Shown here piece after piece: positions 10,991 through 19,795 of a DNA stretch of 64,000 bases. The stretch spans positions 1 through 64,000 of the forward strand of contig JBLNAZ010000046.1 in NCBI GenBank assembly GCA_050259615.1, given 5' to 3'. Source of the DNA: JAAXKN01 sp050259615 (GTDB lineage: Bacteria > Bacteroidota > Ignavibacteria > Ignavibacteriales > SURF-24). A model generated the notes under the pieces. That model had not been told where the DNA came from and did not search any database. It worked only from the letters and a program-made list of their open reading frames with translations. The translations under genes were made by a program, and so were the position numbers. The number at the start of each line of letters is the position of its first letter. The stretch's first letter is position 1.

Positions 10991-12307
10991 ATGGAACTGA
11001 CCGAGAAGATATTAAATTCAGGCGTCGTCGGCGCCGGAGGTGCTGGATTTCCGACCCATATTAAGGCAAATTCTAAAGTTGAATTTGTGCTCGCTAACGG
11101 CGCTGAATGCGAACCGCTATTGCACAAGGACGTTGAGCTTATGATTAACTTCGCCCCTGAAATCGTCCGCGGCATGCAGCTCATGATCGACTCCACTTCA
11201 GCAAGACTCGGCTACTTCGGCATAAAAGCAAAAAATACACATGCCATTGAAGCCGTCCACGCTCAGCTTGAAGACCACCCGATCGAAATTTGTGAGCTGG
11301 GGGACTTTTACCCATCGGGAGATGAGTATGAACTCGTCTATTCTGCAACAAAAAGGCTTATTCCGCCGGCAGGAATTCCCTTAAACGTTGGCTGTGTGGT
11401 CAATAACGTGGAATCTTTGTACAATATTGCAAGGGCTGAAGACGGCATACCGGTTACTGAAAAAATTCTTACCGTTACCGGAGCTGTCAGAAATCCTTCC
11501 ACATTCTTTGCTCCAATCGGGACAAGCTTTGAAGACTTAATTAAATATGCAGGGGGTACTACCATAAGGGACTACTGCATATTTATAAGCGGTGTAATGA
11601 TGGGCGGCTTTACTTTCGACCCTTCGGAAGTGGTTACCAAGACAACCTCCGGAATTATCATTCTTCCCAGGGACCATTATCTCGTCAAAAGAAAAGACAG
11701 GACGGATAAATCCAAATACCGTATCGGAAAATCGGCCTGCGATCAGTGCAGCTATTGTACAGAGTTCTGCCCGCGATACCTCCTGGGATATAACGTCCAG
11801 CCGCATAAGGTCATGCGTTCGCTCGTCTTCTCAGAAACCGGAGCCGGCCTCTGGAACCAGTTTGCCGAACTCTGCTGCGCCTGCGGCCTTTGTACACTTT
11901 ATTCATGCCCCGAGGACCTTTATCCCAAGGAAGCCTGTGACTGGTCGAAAATAGAGATGAGAAACCAGGGCATAAAGTATACACAGACTCACCCCGTAAC
12001 GGTGCATCCTGTAAAAGAGGGAAGAAGAGTTCCGGTGAAACAGCTGATTAAAAGGCTGAACCTGCAGGACTATAATGTCCCCACGCCGTTCGTAAAGGAA
12101 AGTCTTAAGACCGACAACGTTAAGATTTTATTAAAACAACACACAGGTGAAAAATCCATTCCGGTTATTGATTCAGGCAGCAGTGTAAAAAAAGGACAGC
12201 TGATTGCAAAACCGCCCCAGGGGAAACTTGGTGCAAACATACACGCCTCAATTGACGGCGTAGTTACCAATATTGCAGACGACTTTATAAGGATTATTGC
12301 AAAATAG
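10991..12307 (+). CDS. pduS: PduS-like flavin/iron-sulfur electron-transfer protein
   Basis: Related to PduS and RnfC, which pass electrons from NADH through FMN and Fe-S centres; in Pdu compartments PduS supports cobalamin reduction. The 438 residues open with a glycine-rich GAGGAGFPTHIK FMN/NAD-binding motif, contain an SLBB-type region (about 160-215), and two 4Fe-4S sites: CDQCSYCTEFC near 253 and a CX2CX2CX4CP site near 296. A C-terminal barrel-sandwich segment (about 375-438) follows. Unlike RnfC there is no long helical tail and no other rnf subunit nearby. The next gene encodes a PduT-like shell protein, which is the usual physical partner of PduS, so I favour PduS over RnfC. Confidence 0.85.
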   Translation: MELTEKILNSGVVGAGGAGFPTHIKANSKVEFVLANGAECEPLLHKDVELMINFAPEIVRGMQLMIDSTSARLGYFGIKAKNTHAIEAVHAQLEDHPIEICELGDFYPSGDEYELVYSATKRLIPPAGIPLNVGCVVNNVESLYNIARAEDGIPVTEKILTVTGAVRNPSTFFAPIGTSFEDLIKYAGGTTIRDYCIFISGVMMGGFTFDPSEVVTKTTSGIIILPRDHYLVKRKDRTDKSKYRIGKSACDQCSYCTEFCPRYLLGYNVQPHKVMRSLVFSETGAGLWNQFAELCCACGLCTLYSCPEDLYPKEACDWSKIEMRNQGIKYTQTHPVTVHPVKEGRRVPVKQLIKRLNLQDYNVPTPFVKESLKTDNVKILLKQHTGEKSIPVIDSGSSVKKGQLIAKPPQGKLGANIHASIDGVVTNIADDFIRIIAK

Positions 12308-12359
12308 CCTGGGCAGAATTGCTCCGGGTGAATGATAATACTAAATAACAGGATGAAAA

Positions 12360-12914
12360 ATGAATAAAAAGAATTCCATAGGTTTAATTGAACTGACAAG
12401 CATCGCAGCCGGCATGCTATCGGCTGATATCATGCTGAAGACTTCAGATGTTGAACTCATACTCAACAGATCAATATGCTCAGGCAAATATATGGTTCTT
12501 ATAGGAGGCGATGTTGCTGCCGTGCAGACTGCAGTAGATGCCGCTTCAGATATGGTCAGGTTTGCCGTTATAGATACTTTTGTTATTCCAAATGTACATG
12601 AACAGATCTTTCCCGCAATTGCAGGCCATACCGGCGTGGAAATGCTGGAAGCTCTGGGAATAGTAGAGACTTTTTCCGTAGCCTCTCTCATCGAGGCCGC
12701 AGATGCAGCCGTAAAATCGGCCAACGTTAAACTGATTGAAGTAAGACTTGCAATGGCTTTAGGCGGAAAGGCATTCTTTACCTGTACGGGTGAGGTCGCC
12801 GCCGTTAGTTCAGCCGTAGAATCGGGAGCTAAAATAGCTGCCGACAAGGGTTTACTGGTCAATAAAGTTGTAATTGCCCAGCCAAGGCAGGAATTATTAA
12901 CTGATATGATTTAA
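12360..12914 (+). CDS. pduT: PduT-like tandem-BMC shell protein
   Basis: Bacterial microcompartment trimeric shell protein of 184 residues with two BMC domains (about 4-90 and 95-182; SIGLIELTSIAAG opens the first, EALGIVETFSV the second). In PduT the trimer pore carries a 4Fe-4S cluster held by one Cys per subunit at about position 38; here a Cys sits at residue 40 in NRSICSGKY, the matching place. It is 52 bases after the pduS-like gene and preceded by AGGA, consistent with one operon. No other shell proteins, vertex protein or signature enzymes are present in the window, so this is a satellite locus; the rest of the compartment, if any, must be elsewhere. Confidence 0.9.
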   Translation: MNKKNSIGLIELTSIAAGMLSADIMLKTSDVELILNRSICSGKYMVLIGGDVAAVQTAVDAASDMVRFAVIDTFVIPNVHEQIFPAIAGHTGVEMLEALGIVETFSVASLIEAADAAVKSANVKLIEVRLAMALGGKAFFTCTGEVAAVSSAVESGAKIAADKGLLVNKVVIAQPRQELLTDMI

Positions 12915-13019
12915 TATATCACGACGGCGAAATGCAGTTTTGATTAAAAATTTCCTGCCATCTTTCGATTATATATTACAAAATAAATCTTAACCGGAGC
13001 AGAAGAGAGAGTACAGAAC

Positions 13020-14132
13020 ATGACTGATTTTAGATCCTGTTTTTCAGGGGCAGCCCTGAAAATTTCTCTGTATTCTTTATTCTTTCTTTTGCTGCTTTCA
13101 CCCGGCATTTCAGGCAAAGAACGTTCAAAAACAAAGCATCCTCTAAAAACTTCTCTGGTGAAAAAGTCTTTTAAAAAAAAGACTTTAAAGACGAAACCCT
13201 TAAAGATAAATTCTTCAGTAAAAAAGTCTTCAGTGAAAAGTACCTTTTCCAAGGCCGCTGCAAGGAAAATTACGGTGGTAATGGAAAACTATCCTCCTAA
13301 CTGTTACATAGATAATCCTCCGAAGGTAATTTCAGAAGATAAATTCAGAAATTCAGTTTTGAAGAAAATAAAAGAAAAAAAACAGAGGGATTTTCTTCTT
13401 TCAGTCTATCAGTTGAACAGGAATGCGGGGAAATACTCTTTGGCTGCGAATGCCGATAAAGCCTCACTTGAGAAACTGAAAGATATTCTTTTTCAGGCAG
13501 GTTTTCTTAACGTTACCGGGTTTGAAGTTGAAATATCAAAGTCGGTTTTTGCCAGCCTTGGCATTGATCCCGTCTACAAGGTGTATCCCTGGGCAAGATG
13601 CATTGAGATGATGAAAACAGGTAAATCTGATGTAATACTCACAATTTTCAAGAACAGCGAGAGAATGAAATACCTTTGCTACCCCTCGGAATTTACCATA
13701 GTTGAGCCCAACGTGCTTTTCAAGTTAAAAGAATCAGGTATTACATTCGACGGAGACCTGAAAAAACTGAAAAAATATGTCCTCGGGGTTAAGTCAAGCA
13801 CCAGTTATGGGGAGAAATTTGACCGTGCATCTTACATTAGGAAAGAGGAAGTGCCTTTTACAGAATCGGTGATCAGTTTAGTTGAAAATAAACGCGTCAG
13901 CCTGGGTGTTGGATCTGTAATACTCTTAAAATACCTGATGAAGCAAAAAGGAATTACAGATAAATTTACACTCTTAAAGCCTGCAGTCAGCCAGGAAAAC
14001 CTCTATATGGCTTTTTCAAAAGCCGGAAAACAGAAGCAGCTTTCAGAAGAGTTTTCAGAGAAACTTTCAAAGTTCAAGAAAACCGGCAAATATAAGAAGA
14101 TCCTGAAGAAGTACGGCGTGGTAAACTCCTAA
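13020..14132 (+). CDS. SBP_bac_3-type periplasmic solute-binding protein with Lys-rich linker
   Basis: Exported 370-residue protein. A signal peptide with core LYSLFFLLLLSPG ends near residue 32. A striking lysine-rich, low-complexity linker covers about 33-83. The family-3 binding fold begins with ITVVMENYPP. Within it, about 55-60 residues of predicted helix (about 100-158) are inserted between the first strand and the GFEVEISKSVF segment, where family members normally have a short turn. Later features match the family: VYPWARCIEMMKTGKSDVI and a C-terminal lobe-1 return. No ABC permease or ATPase follows; a membrane histidine kinase starts 49 bases downstream, so it may act as a ligand-sensing partner for that kinase rather than in uptake. 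That link is inferred only from position. Confidence 0.78.
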   Translation: MTDFRSCFSGAALKISLYSLFFLLLLSPGISGKERSKTKHPLKTSLVKKSFKKKTLKTKPLKINSSVKKSSVKSTFSKAAARKITVVMENYPPNCYIDNPPKVISEDKFRNSVLKKIKEKKQRDFLLSVYQLNRNAGKYSLAANADKASLEKLKDILFQAGFLNVTGFEVEISKSVFASLGIDPVYKVYPWARCIEMMKTGKSDVILTIFKNSERMKYLCYPSEFTIVEPNVLFKLKESGITFDGDLKKLKKYVLGVKSSTSYGEKFDRASYIRKEEVPFTESVISLVENKRVSLGVGSVILLKYLMKQKGITDKFTLLKPAVSQENLYMAFSKAGKQKQLSEEFSEKLSKFKKTGKYKKILKKYGVVNS

Positions 14133-14181
14133 GCACTGAGGTTAATTATTTTCCATTCAAATTCCCAATACCGACTACTAA

Positions 14182-15894
14182 ATGAAATTTAAGAATTCAA
14201 TACTAGTTAAGACAATCCTTATTGTTACGGCCAGCGTAGTAGCATTTCTTTGCATTTTTGGAGGTTATACCTACGTAACCGAAAGAAACAAACTTAATTC
14301 AGAAACAAGGATAAGGCAGATTATAAAGTTTACCAGACTTTCGAACAGCCTGGTTGAACCTTTGTGGGCATACGACGAGAACTCCACAAGAAGGATAATA
14401 GCCTTTGATTCAAGCAATACAGATATCATGGCAACTGTTGTAAGAAAAGAAAACGGAGAGTTTTTTGAAGGCATAGCACGGAATGATTCTTCATTATTTG
14501 TTTTCCTCCCGGGAAAGGATATTTATGATAAGCTTTCTAAAACTGACTATATCGACGTCAGGAAGGAAGAAATTAAACGCGGTGAAACAATAGTTGGCTA
14601 CCTTGAAGTCTATTTTTCGGAAAAAGAGGTGCGGGATGAGCTTCAAAATATAATCTACCGGACTATTCTTGAAACAGTAATCATCGCTCTTGTAATCATT
14701 TTTTCGGTTTATTTTACATTGAAAAAAATTATCGGAAAACCTATCAGGGAGCTCAGCCTCAGAATAGAAGAAATTTCAGCAGGTAATTACATCCTGAAGC
14801 TCCAGCGAAAATCAGAAGATGAGATAGGCAGACTCATTGACTCCTTCAATAGAATGATTGACAGGCTGGAAAAACAGAGAAGCGAACTCATGAACAGCGA
14901 AATTAAATACAGATCCATTTTTGATGAGGCAAGTGACGGAATAATTCTGGTTAAAAATGGGGAGCTTCTGGAGGCAAACAAGAAAGCAGCCTCACTGTTC
15001 GGAATCTCTAAGGAAAAAGCCAATGGAATAAAGCTGACTGAGCTTCTGTCTTCGCATCAAAACCATTCTGACGGAAATATGGATGAGATCATTAAAAAGG
15101 CTCTTAACGACGAGCCCCAGCATTTTGAAAGCCGGTTTTGCGGTCCTGACGGGGAAAATATTTATGCCGATATAAATCTGCACAAAGTCGGGCTTCAGGG
15201 TGATGTAATTCTGCTTTCAATCATCCGCGACATTACAAGCCGCAAGGCCTCAGAGGATAGGATCAGAACCTCCTTAAGGGAAAAAGAAATTCTTTTGAAG
15301 GAGATACACCACAGGGTTAAGAACAACCTTCAAATTATTTCAAGCCTTTTGAACCTGCAGTCCGGATTCATAAAGGATAATATGGCTCTCGAAATGTTTC
15401 GTAACAGCCAGAACCGCGTAAAATCCATGGCACTCATACATGAGAAGTTGTATAAGTCGGGTGACCTTTCCAGCATAAATTTCGGGGAGTATGTCAGAAG
15501 CCTGGCTTCCAATCTCTTTAAATCCTACCATGTAAATCAAGATTCCATCACTCTTAAAGTTGATATTCCGGGAAATGTTTATCTGAGTGTAGATACTGCA
15601 ATCCCGTGCGGACTTATTATAAATGAACTTGTGACCAATGCGCTGAAATATGCGTTTCAGGATAAATCCTCAGGTGAGATAGGAATCCGATTTTGTTCAG
15701 ATGAACTGAACAATTCACTTGTTGTCTATAATGACGGAACTGAATTCCCCAAGGATCAGGTTGATCTCATAAATCCAAAAACACTAGGGCTTCAACTGGT
15801 AAATATCCTGGCTTCCCAGCTAAAAGGAAGTTTTCAGTTAAATTCCGATGTTATAACTGAATTTATTGTTATATTTCCGGTGAAAAAATTGTAA
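14182..15894 (+). CDS. Membrane sensor histidine kinase (HAMP-PAS-HisKA_2)
   Basis: Inner-membrane kinase of 570 residues. TM1 lies at about 9-30 and TM2 at about 160-182, enclosing an extracytoplasmic sensor of ~130 residues. HAMP follows (about 183-238, with GKPIRELSLRI), then a coiled segment, a PAS domain (about 245-355 ending in RDITSRKASE), and a HisKA_2/HWE-like dimerisation domain with the phospho-acceptor in IHHRVKNNLQIISSLL near residue 376. The HATPase has NELVTNALKYAF as its N box. This class usually signals to single-domain or antiterminator-type regulators. It follows the solute-binding protein gene and precedes a receiver-headed hybrid kinase, suggesting a local signalling chain. 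Confidence 0.9.
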   Translation: MKFKNSILVKTILIVTASVVAFLCIFGGYTYVTERNKLNSETRIRQIIKFTRLSNSLVEPLWAYDENSTRRIIAFDSSNTDIMATVVRKENGEFFEGIARNDSSLFVFLPGKDIYDKLSKTDYIDVRKEEIKRGETIVGYLEVYFSEKEVRDELQNIIYRTILETVIIALVIIFSVYFTLKKIIGKPIRELSLRIEEISAGNYILKLQRKSEDEIGRLIDSFNRMIDRLEKQRSELMNSEIKYRSIFDEASDGIILVKNGELLEANKKAASLFGISKEKANGIKLTELLSSHQNHSDGNMDEIIKKALNDEPQHFESRFCGPDGENIYADINLHKVGLQGDVILLSIIRDITSRKASEDRIRTSLREKEILLKEIHHRVKNNLQIISSLLNLQSGFIKDNMALEMFRNSQNRVKSMALIHEKLYKSGDLSSINFGEYVRSLASNLFKSYHVNQDSITLKVDIPGNVYLSVDTAIPCGLIINELVTNALKYAFQDKSSGEIGIRFCSDELNNSLVVYNDGTEFPKDQVDLINPKTLGLQLVNILASQLKGSFQLNSDVITEFIVIFPVKKL

Positions 15895-15980
15895 TATCAG
15901 GTCATGAAAAATTGATGTAAATATTGTTCTGAGGGGAATAATCAGGTAATTTATTAATTTTCCATAGGAGTTTGCCTCTA

Positions 15981-18900
15981 ATGGCAAAAGCAAAAATTTT
16001 TATTGTTGAAGACGAAAGTATTGTTGCGCTGGATCTTAAATATAGTCTGGAAAGTCTTGGCTATTCAGTTTGTGGTATAGCCTCTACAGCTGAAGAGGGG
16101 ATCAGAAAGGTACTGGAAGAAAAACCTCATGTTGTTCTGATGGATATCGGCCTTGAGGGAGTAACGGATGGAATTGCAGCCGCAGGAGAAATTAAATCGA
16201 AACTTGACATACCTCTGATATATCTTACCGCTAATTCCGATGAGGGCACGCTGAACCGTGCAAAGATCACCGAGCCTTTCGGATATGTGCTTAAGCCTTT
16301 TGATGAAAGAGACCTTCAAACCACTATCGAAATGGCATTATATAAATATCAAGCTGAAAGCAGGCTGAAGGCCAATGAAAGGTGGTTCTCTACAACGTTA
16401 AAAAGTATCGGAGACGCCGTAATTACTTCAGACCTTGAGGGCAAGGTAACATTTATGAATGTTATTGCCGAAGAACTTACAGGCTTCAGCCTTTCTGAGG
16501 CACTGGGCAGGCCAATTGAGGAAGCATTCCATATTTTTAATGAATATACGCGTGAAAAAATGGAGCATCCGGTAGCTAAGGTAATAAGAGAAGGCGTAAT
16601 AGTCGGCCTTGCAAATCATACAATTTTAAGATCCAAAGATGGAAATGAAATACCCATAGACGACAGCGCATCCCCCATTAAAGATGAAAAGGGAACTATT
16701 ACAGGAGTTGTTCTTGTATTCCGTGATATAAAGGAAAGAAAAACTGCCGAAAAAAAACTCCGCCAGTCTGAAGAAAATGCCCGGAATATGATTGAATTGT
16801 CGCCCTTCGGCGTACTTGTTCATTGCGGCGGTATGGCTATATACTGCAACGATGCTGCCGTTAAACTAATTGGCGCCAAAAGCCGCGAAGATATTATCGG
16901 TAAGCCTATAATGAAATTTGTGCACCCCGACTTCCATAAGGTAGCTGCAGAGCGGGTTAAATATATGATGGAAACGGGTAAGAGTGTTCCCCTGGAAGAA
17001 GAAAAGATCGTGCGTTTTGACGGCAAAGTTATCGATGTTGAAATTGGTGCCGGATATTTTTTATACGAGGGAAAACCTGCAATTCAAACTGTTATCCGCG
17101 ACAACACGGAAAGAAAGCGCAGCCAGGAGGCAATTCAGTTAAGCGAGGAAAAATACAGAACAACATTTGAGAATACAGGAAGCAGTATTGTAATTGTTGA
17201 GGAAAACGGCGTTATATCCCTTGCCAACAGCGAATTTTGCAAGATTTCAGGCTATTCGAAGGAGGAAATCGAAGGGAAATTAAACTGGATTGACGTTATT
17301 AGCGGTGAAGACCGTGAAAGAGTTGGCAATTACAGAACCATGAGGCTCATTGATCCTTCGAGTGCTCCCCACGCCTATGAATACCACTTTAAGAACAGGT
17401 GGGGAACTGAGAAATTTATGATCAATACGGCTGCAGTTATTCCGGGGACAAAAAAAATTGTTGTCGGAATGCTGGATATAACAGAAAGAAAAAATGCCGA
17501 AGATGAGGTTCAGAAATCTGAAAAGCTGTTTCGCCTTGTATGGGAGAACTCTGCCGACGGAATGAGGCTTGCCGACAGGTACGGCAACGTTAAAATGGTC
17601 AATGAATCTTTCTGCAGAATGGTGGACCTGAAAAGATCCCAGATGGAAAGCAAGTCAATCTCCTTGATTTATCACGAGGATGTTAGGGGAGAGACTATTT
17701 CGGGCTATGTGGAAAAGGTCAGGACGGGGACAGTTATTCCTCACTCCCAGACGGAGATAACCTTATGGAACGGAAAGAAGATCTGGTTTGATGTTGCGCA
17801 CTCTGAACTTGTCCTGCACGGGCAGGAGCTCCTTATACTCAGCGTTTTCAGGGATATCACTGAAAGAAAAAGAGCCGAAGAAAGGCTTTCAAAACTGAAT
17901 GACTGCATGCTCAACTTTGGCGCTGATGCAAAAGAGAATATAAACCGCCTGGTTGCCCTCTGCGGTGAACAGCTTTCGGCTTCAGCAGCTTTTTACAACC
18001 GCCTTGATGGTGGCAGCCTATACAGTTTGGGACAGTGGAATGCCCCGGAGGACTTTTGCGGAAAAGATAATGCTGAGGGTCATATCTGCTACGACGTTAT
18101 ACGCGGCGATAAAAATAAAACCTGGGTTATCCCCGGTCTCGACGAAACCAATTACGCCGATAGTGATCCGAATGTGCTCCGGTATGGACTGAAAACCTAT
18201 ATTGGAAAGCAGGTCTCATGCGACAGCAATCCCGTAGGAGCACTGTGCGTGGTCTATCAGGAAAATTATTCTCCCAGCCAGGATGATCTTAAGCTGCTGG
18301 GCATTGCTGTAGCCGCAATTGGTGTGGAAGAAAAACGTAAACGTGCTGAAGAGGAACTGATTCTGGCAAAAGAAGCAGCTGAAAAAGCTGATCAGCTGAA
18401 AAGTGACTTCCTGGCACAAATGTCGCACGAAATAAGAACACCAATTAATACAATCCTCAGCTTTACATCCCTTTTGAGGTCGGAGTTTGAAGAAAAACTT
18501 CCGGATGAGATGGGACAGATCTTTAAGATTATCGACAGCGGCGGAAGACGCCTTACTAGAACAATTGACATGATCCTTTCAATGTCACAGCTCCAGTCAG
18601 GCAACTATGAGATGAATCCAAGAAAGCTGAATCTGAGGTCGGATATCCTGAATAACCTTTTTAGAGAGTTCCAGAATCAGGCGAAATTAAAGAACCTGGA
18701 ATTTTTACTCACGGGCGATATCCAAAATGATGAAGTTATTACCGGAGATCCGTATTCACTGACCCAGCTGTTCCAGAACCTGATAGATAACGCTATTAAG
18801 TACACGCAGAAAGGAAAGGTGGAAATTTTTATTGCCAATGGGCATCCCGACGTAACTTCGGTTATGGTTAAGGATACCGGCATCGGAATCTCAGAGGAAT

Positions 18901-19091
18901 ATCTTCCAAAAATATTTTCTCCTTTTTCTCAGGAAGAAACCGGATATACAAGGAGATTCGAAGGCAACGGCCTCGGCCTGGCACTGGTGAAAAAGTATGC
19001 AGATCTGAATAGTGCAACCGTTAAGCTCGAAAGCCGGAAAGGAAAGGGTACAACAGTGACGGTCGTATTAAATAAGGATATCAACAACTGA
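15981..19091 (+). CDS. Receiver-PAS(x4)-GAF-histidine kinase
   Basis: Soluble signalling protein of about 1036 residues without membrane segments. Order: receiver domain (about 3-120; phospho-acceptor Asp in VVLMDIGLEG, conserved Lys in VLKPFD); four PAS modules, each ending in an ERK-type connector at about 250, 374, 499 and 625; a GAF-like domain (about 640-785); HisKA with MSHEIRTPIN near residue 813; and a HATPase with NLIDNAIKYTQ, DTGIGI and NGLGLALVKKY. I set the start at ATG 15981 because AGGAG lies 10 bases upstream; a TTG at 15972 is in frame but too close to that site. The input receiver suggests it is driven by the kinase encoded just upstream. The output is unknown. Confidence 0.9.
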   Translation: MAKAKIFIVEDESIVALDLKYSLESLGYSVCGIASTAEEGIRKVLEEKPHVVLMDIGLEGVTDGIAAAGEIKSKLDIPLIYLTANSDEGTLNRAKITEPFGYVLKPFDERDLQTTIEMALYKYQAESRLKANERWFSTTLKSIGDAVITSDLEGKVTFMNVIAEELTGFSLSEALGRPIEEAFHIFNEYTREKMEHPVAKVIREGVIVGLANHTILRSKDGNEIPIDDSASPIKDEKGTITGVVLVFRDIKERKTAEKKLRQSEENARNMIELSPFGVLVHCGGMAIYCNDAAVKLIGAKSREDIIGKPIMKFVHPDFHKVAAERVKYMMETGKSVPLEEEKIVRFDGKVIDVEIGAGYFLYEGKPAIQTVIRDNTERKRSQEAIQLSEEKYRTTFENTGSSIVIVEENGVISLANSEFCKISGYSKEEIEGKLNWIDVISGEDRERVGNYRTMRLIDPSSAPHAYEYHFKNRWGTEKFMINTAAVIPGTKKIVVGMLDITERKNAEDEVQKSEKLFRLVWENSADGMRLADRYGNVKMVNESFCRMVDLKRSQMESKSISLIYHEDVRGETISGYVEKVRTGTVIPHSQTEITLWNGKKIWFDVAHSELVLHGQELLILSVFRDITERKRAEERLSKLNDCMLNFGADAKENINRLVALCGEQLSASAAFYNRLDGGSLYSLGQWNAPEDFCGKDNAEGHICYDVIRGDKNKTWVIPGLDETNYADSDPNVLRYGLKTYIGKQVSCDSNPVGALCVVYQENYSPSQDDLKLLGIAVAAIGVEEKRKRAEEELILAKEAAEKADQLKSDFLAQMSHEIRTPINTILSFTSLLRSEFEEKLPDEMGQIFKIIDSGGRRLTRTIDMILSMSQLQSGNYEMNPRKLNLRSDILNNLFREFQNQAKLKNLEFLLTGDIQNDEVITGDPYSLTQLFQNLIDNAIKYTQKGKVEIFIANGHPDVTSVMVKDTGIGISEEYLPKIFSPFSQEETGYTRRFEGNGLGLALVKKYADLNSATVKLESRKGKGTTVTVVLNKDINN

Positions 19092-19200
19092 CCGGGGCAA
19101 GCATTTGGCTGTTTCGCCACGGGACGTGTTTTCCTTGGTTTTTAATTGTATTTTTTTTGTATAACTTTGATAATAATATAAAATTTGGACATCTATTAAT

Positions 19201-19713
19201 ATGAAAATTCTTTTCAGCCTACTGCTTGCTTTTACACTATCCTTAACCGGATGTATCAGGCATTCTGACCAGCAGCTTAAAAGAAAGCCGCGTGTAAAAA
19301 CAGTCCAGGAAAATTCGGGCTTTAGGAGGCTTACTCCAAATTTAATGGTAAATGACGTAAATGAGACGATTAGATTTTACCATAGTAATTTTGGATTTGA
19401 TGCGGTTGTAACCATCCCTGATACTGGAAAATTTAATTTTGCAATTCTGTCGAATGGTGATGTTGAACTGATGATTCAGAAAAGGGAAAGTTTCAGCGAG
19501 GATATGAATGTTCCAATCGACCAGCAGGTTGGGGGAACATTCTCTTTGTTTTTTGAAATAAGTGATATCGTACCTCTGGCCGACAGGACCTCAGCAGCTG
19601 GTCTTCAGGTGGTCAGGCAGCTGCACCAGACATTCTACGGGAGTAAGGAGTTTACTGTAAAGGATAATAACGGTTATATTCTTACTTTCTCTGAAGCTTC
19701 CAGAAATAAATAA
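19201..19713 (+). CDS. Lipoprotein with a VOC/glyoxalase-like domain
   Basis: A 170-residue protein with a lipoprotein signal: hydrophobic LFSLLLAFTLSLTG followed by Cys 18. Residues ~45-165 form one vicinal-oxygen-chelate unit, starting RLTPNLMVNDVNETIRF and ending in a GYILTF strand, similar to bleomycin-resistance/glyoxalase proteins. Most VOC proteins are cytoplasmic, so lipid anchoring outside the cytoplasm is unusual. Family metal ligands (His/Gln/Glu) are only partly present: there is no His in the first strand where one is usual, so it may bind rather than convert a ligand. A near Bacteroidota-style -7 element TAACTTTG lies at 19162-19169. Confidence 0.82.
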   Translation: MKILFSLLLAFTLSLTGCIRHSDQQLKRKPRVKTVQENSGFRRLTPNLMVNDVNETIRFYHSNFGFDAVVTIPDTGKFNFAILSNGDVELMIQKRESFSEDMNVPIDQQVGGTFSLFFEISDIVPLADRTSAAGLQVVRQLHQTFYGSKEFTVKDNNGYILTFSEASRNK

Positions 19714-19724
19714 GCATTTCAGTT

Positions 19725-19773
19725 AAAACTGCAGCTTTAAATTCCAGACTTTTGAATTCCAGGCTGCAGTTTT
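19725..19773. terminator. Bidirectional terminator between convergent genes
   Basis: An 11-bp perfect stem, AAAACTGCAGC with GCTGCAGTTTT, lies between the VOC lipoprotein stop and the minus-strand AAA gene stop. A-rich and T-rich flanks make it usable in both directions. The loop region repeats AATTCCAG-like words. Confidence 0.8.
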
Positions 19774-19795
19774 CTTATTTTTAGTGAAATACTTT

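Noticed and set aside
10991..12307. RnfC subunit of an Rnf complex
   Set aside because: No other rnf gene nearby and no long C-terminal extension; a PduT-like gene follows.
12341..12862. 173-codon minus-strand frame opposite pduT
   Set aside because: Ala/Ser/Thr-rich reverse complement of a clear BMC protein, so a shadow frame.
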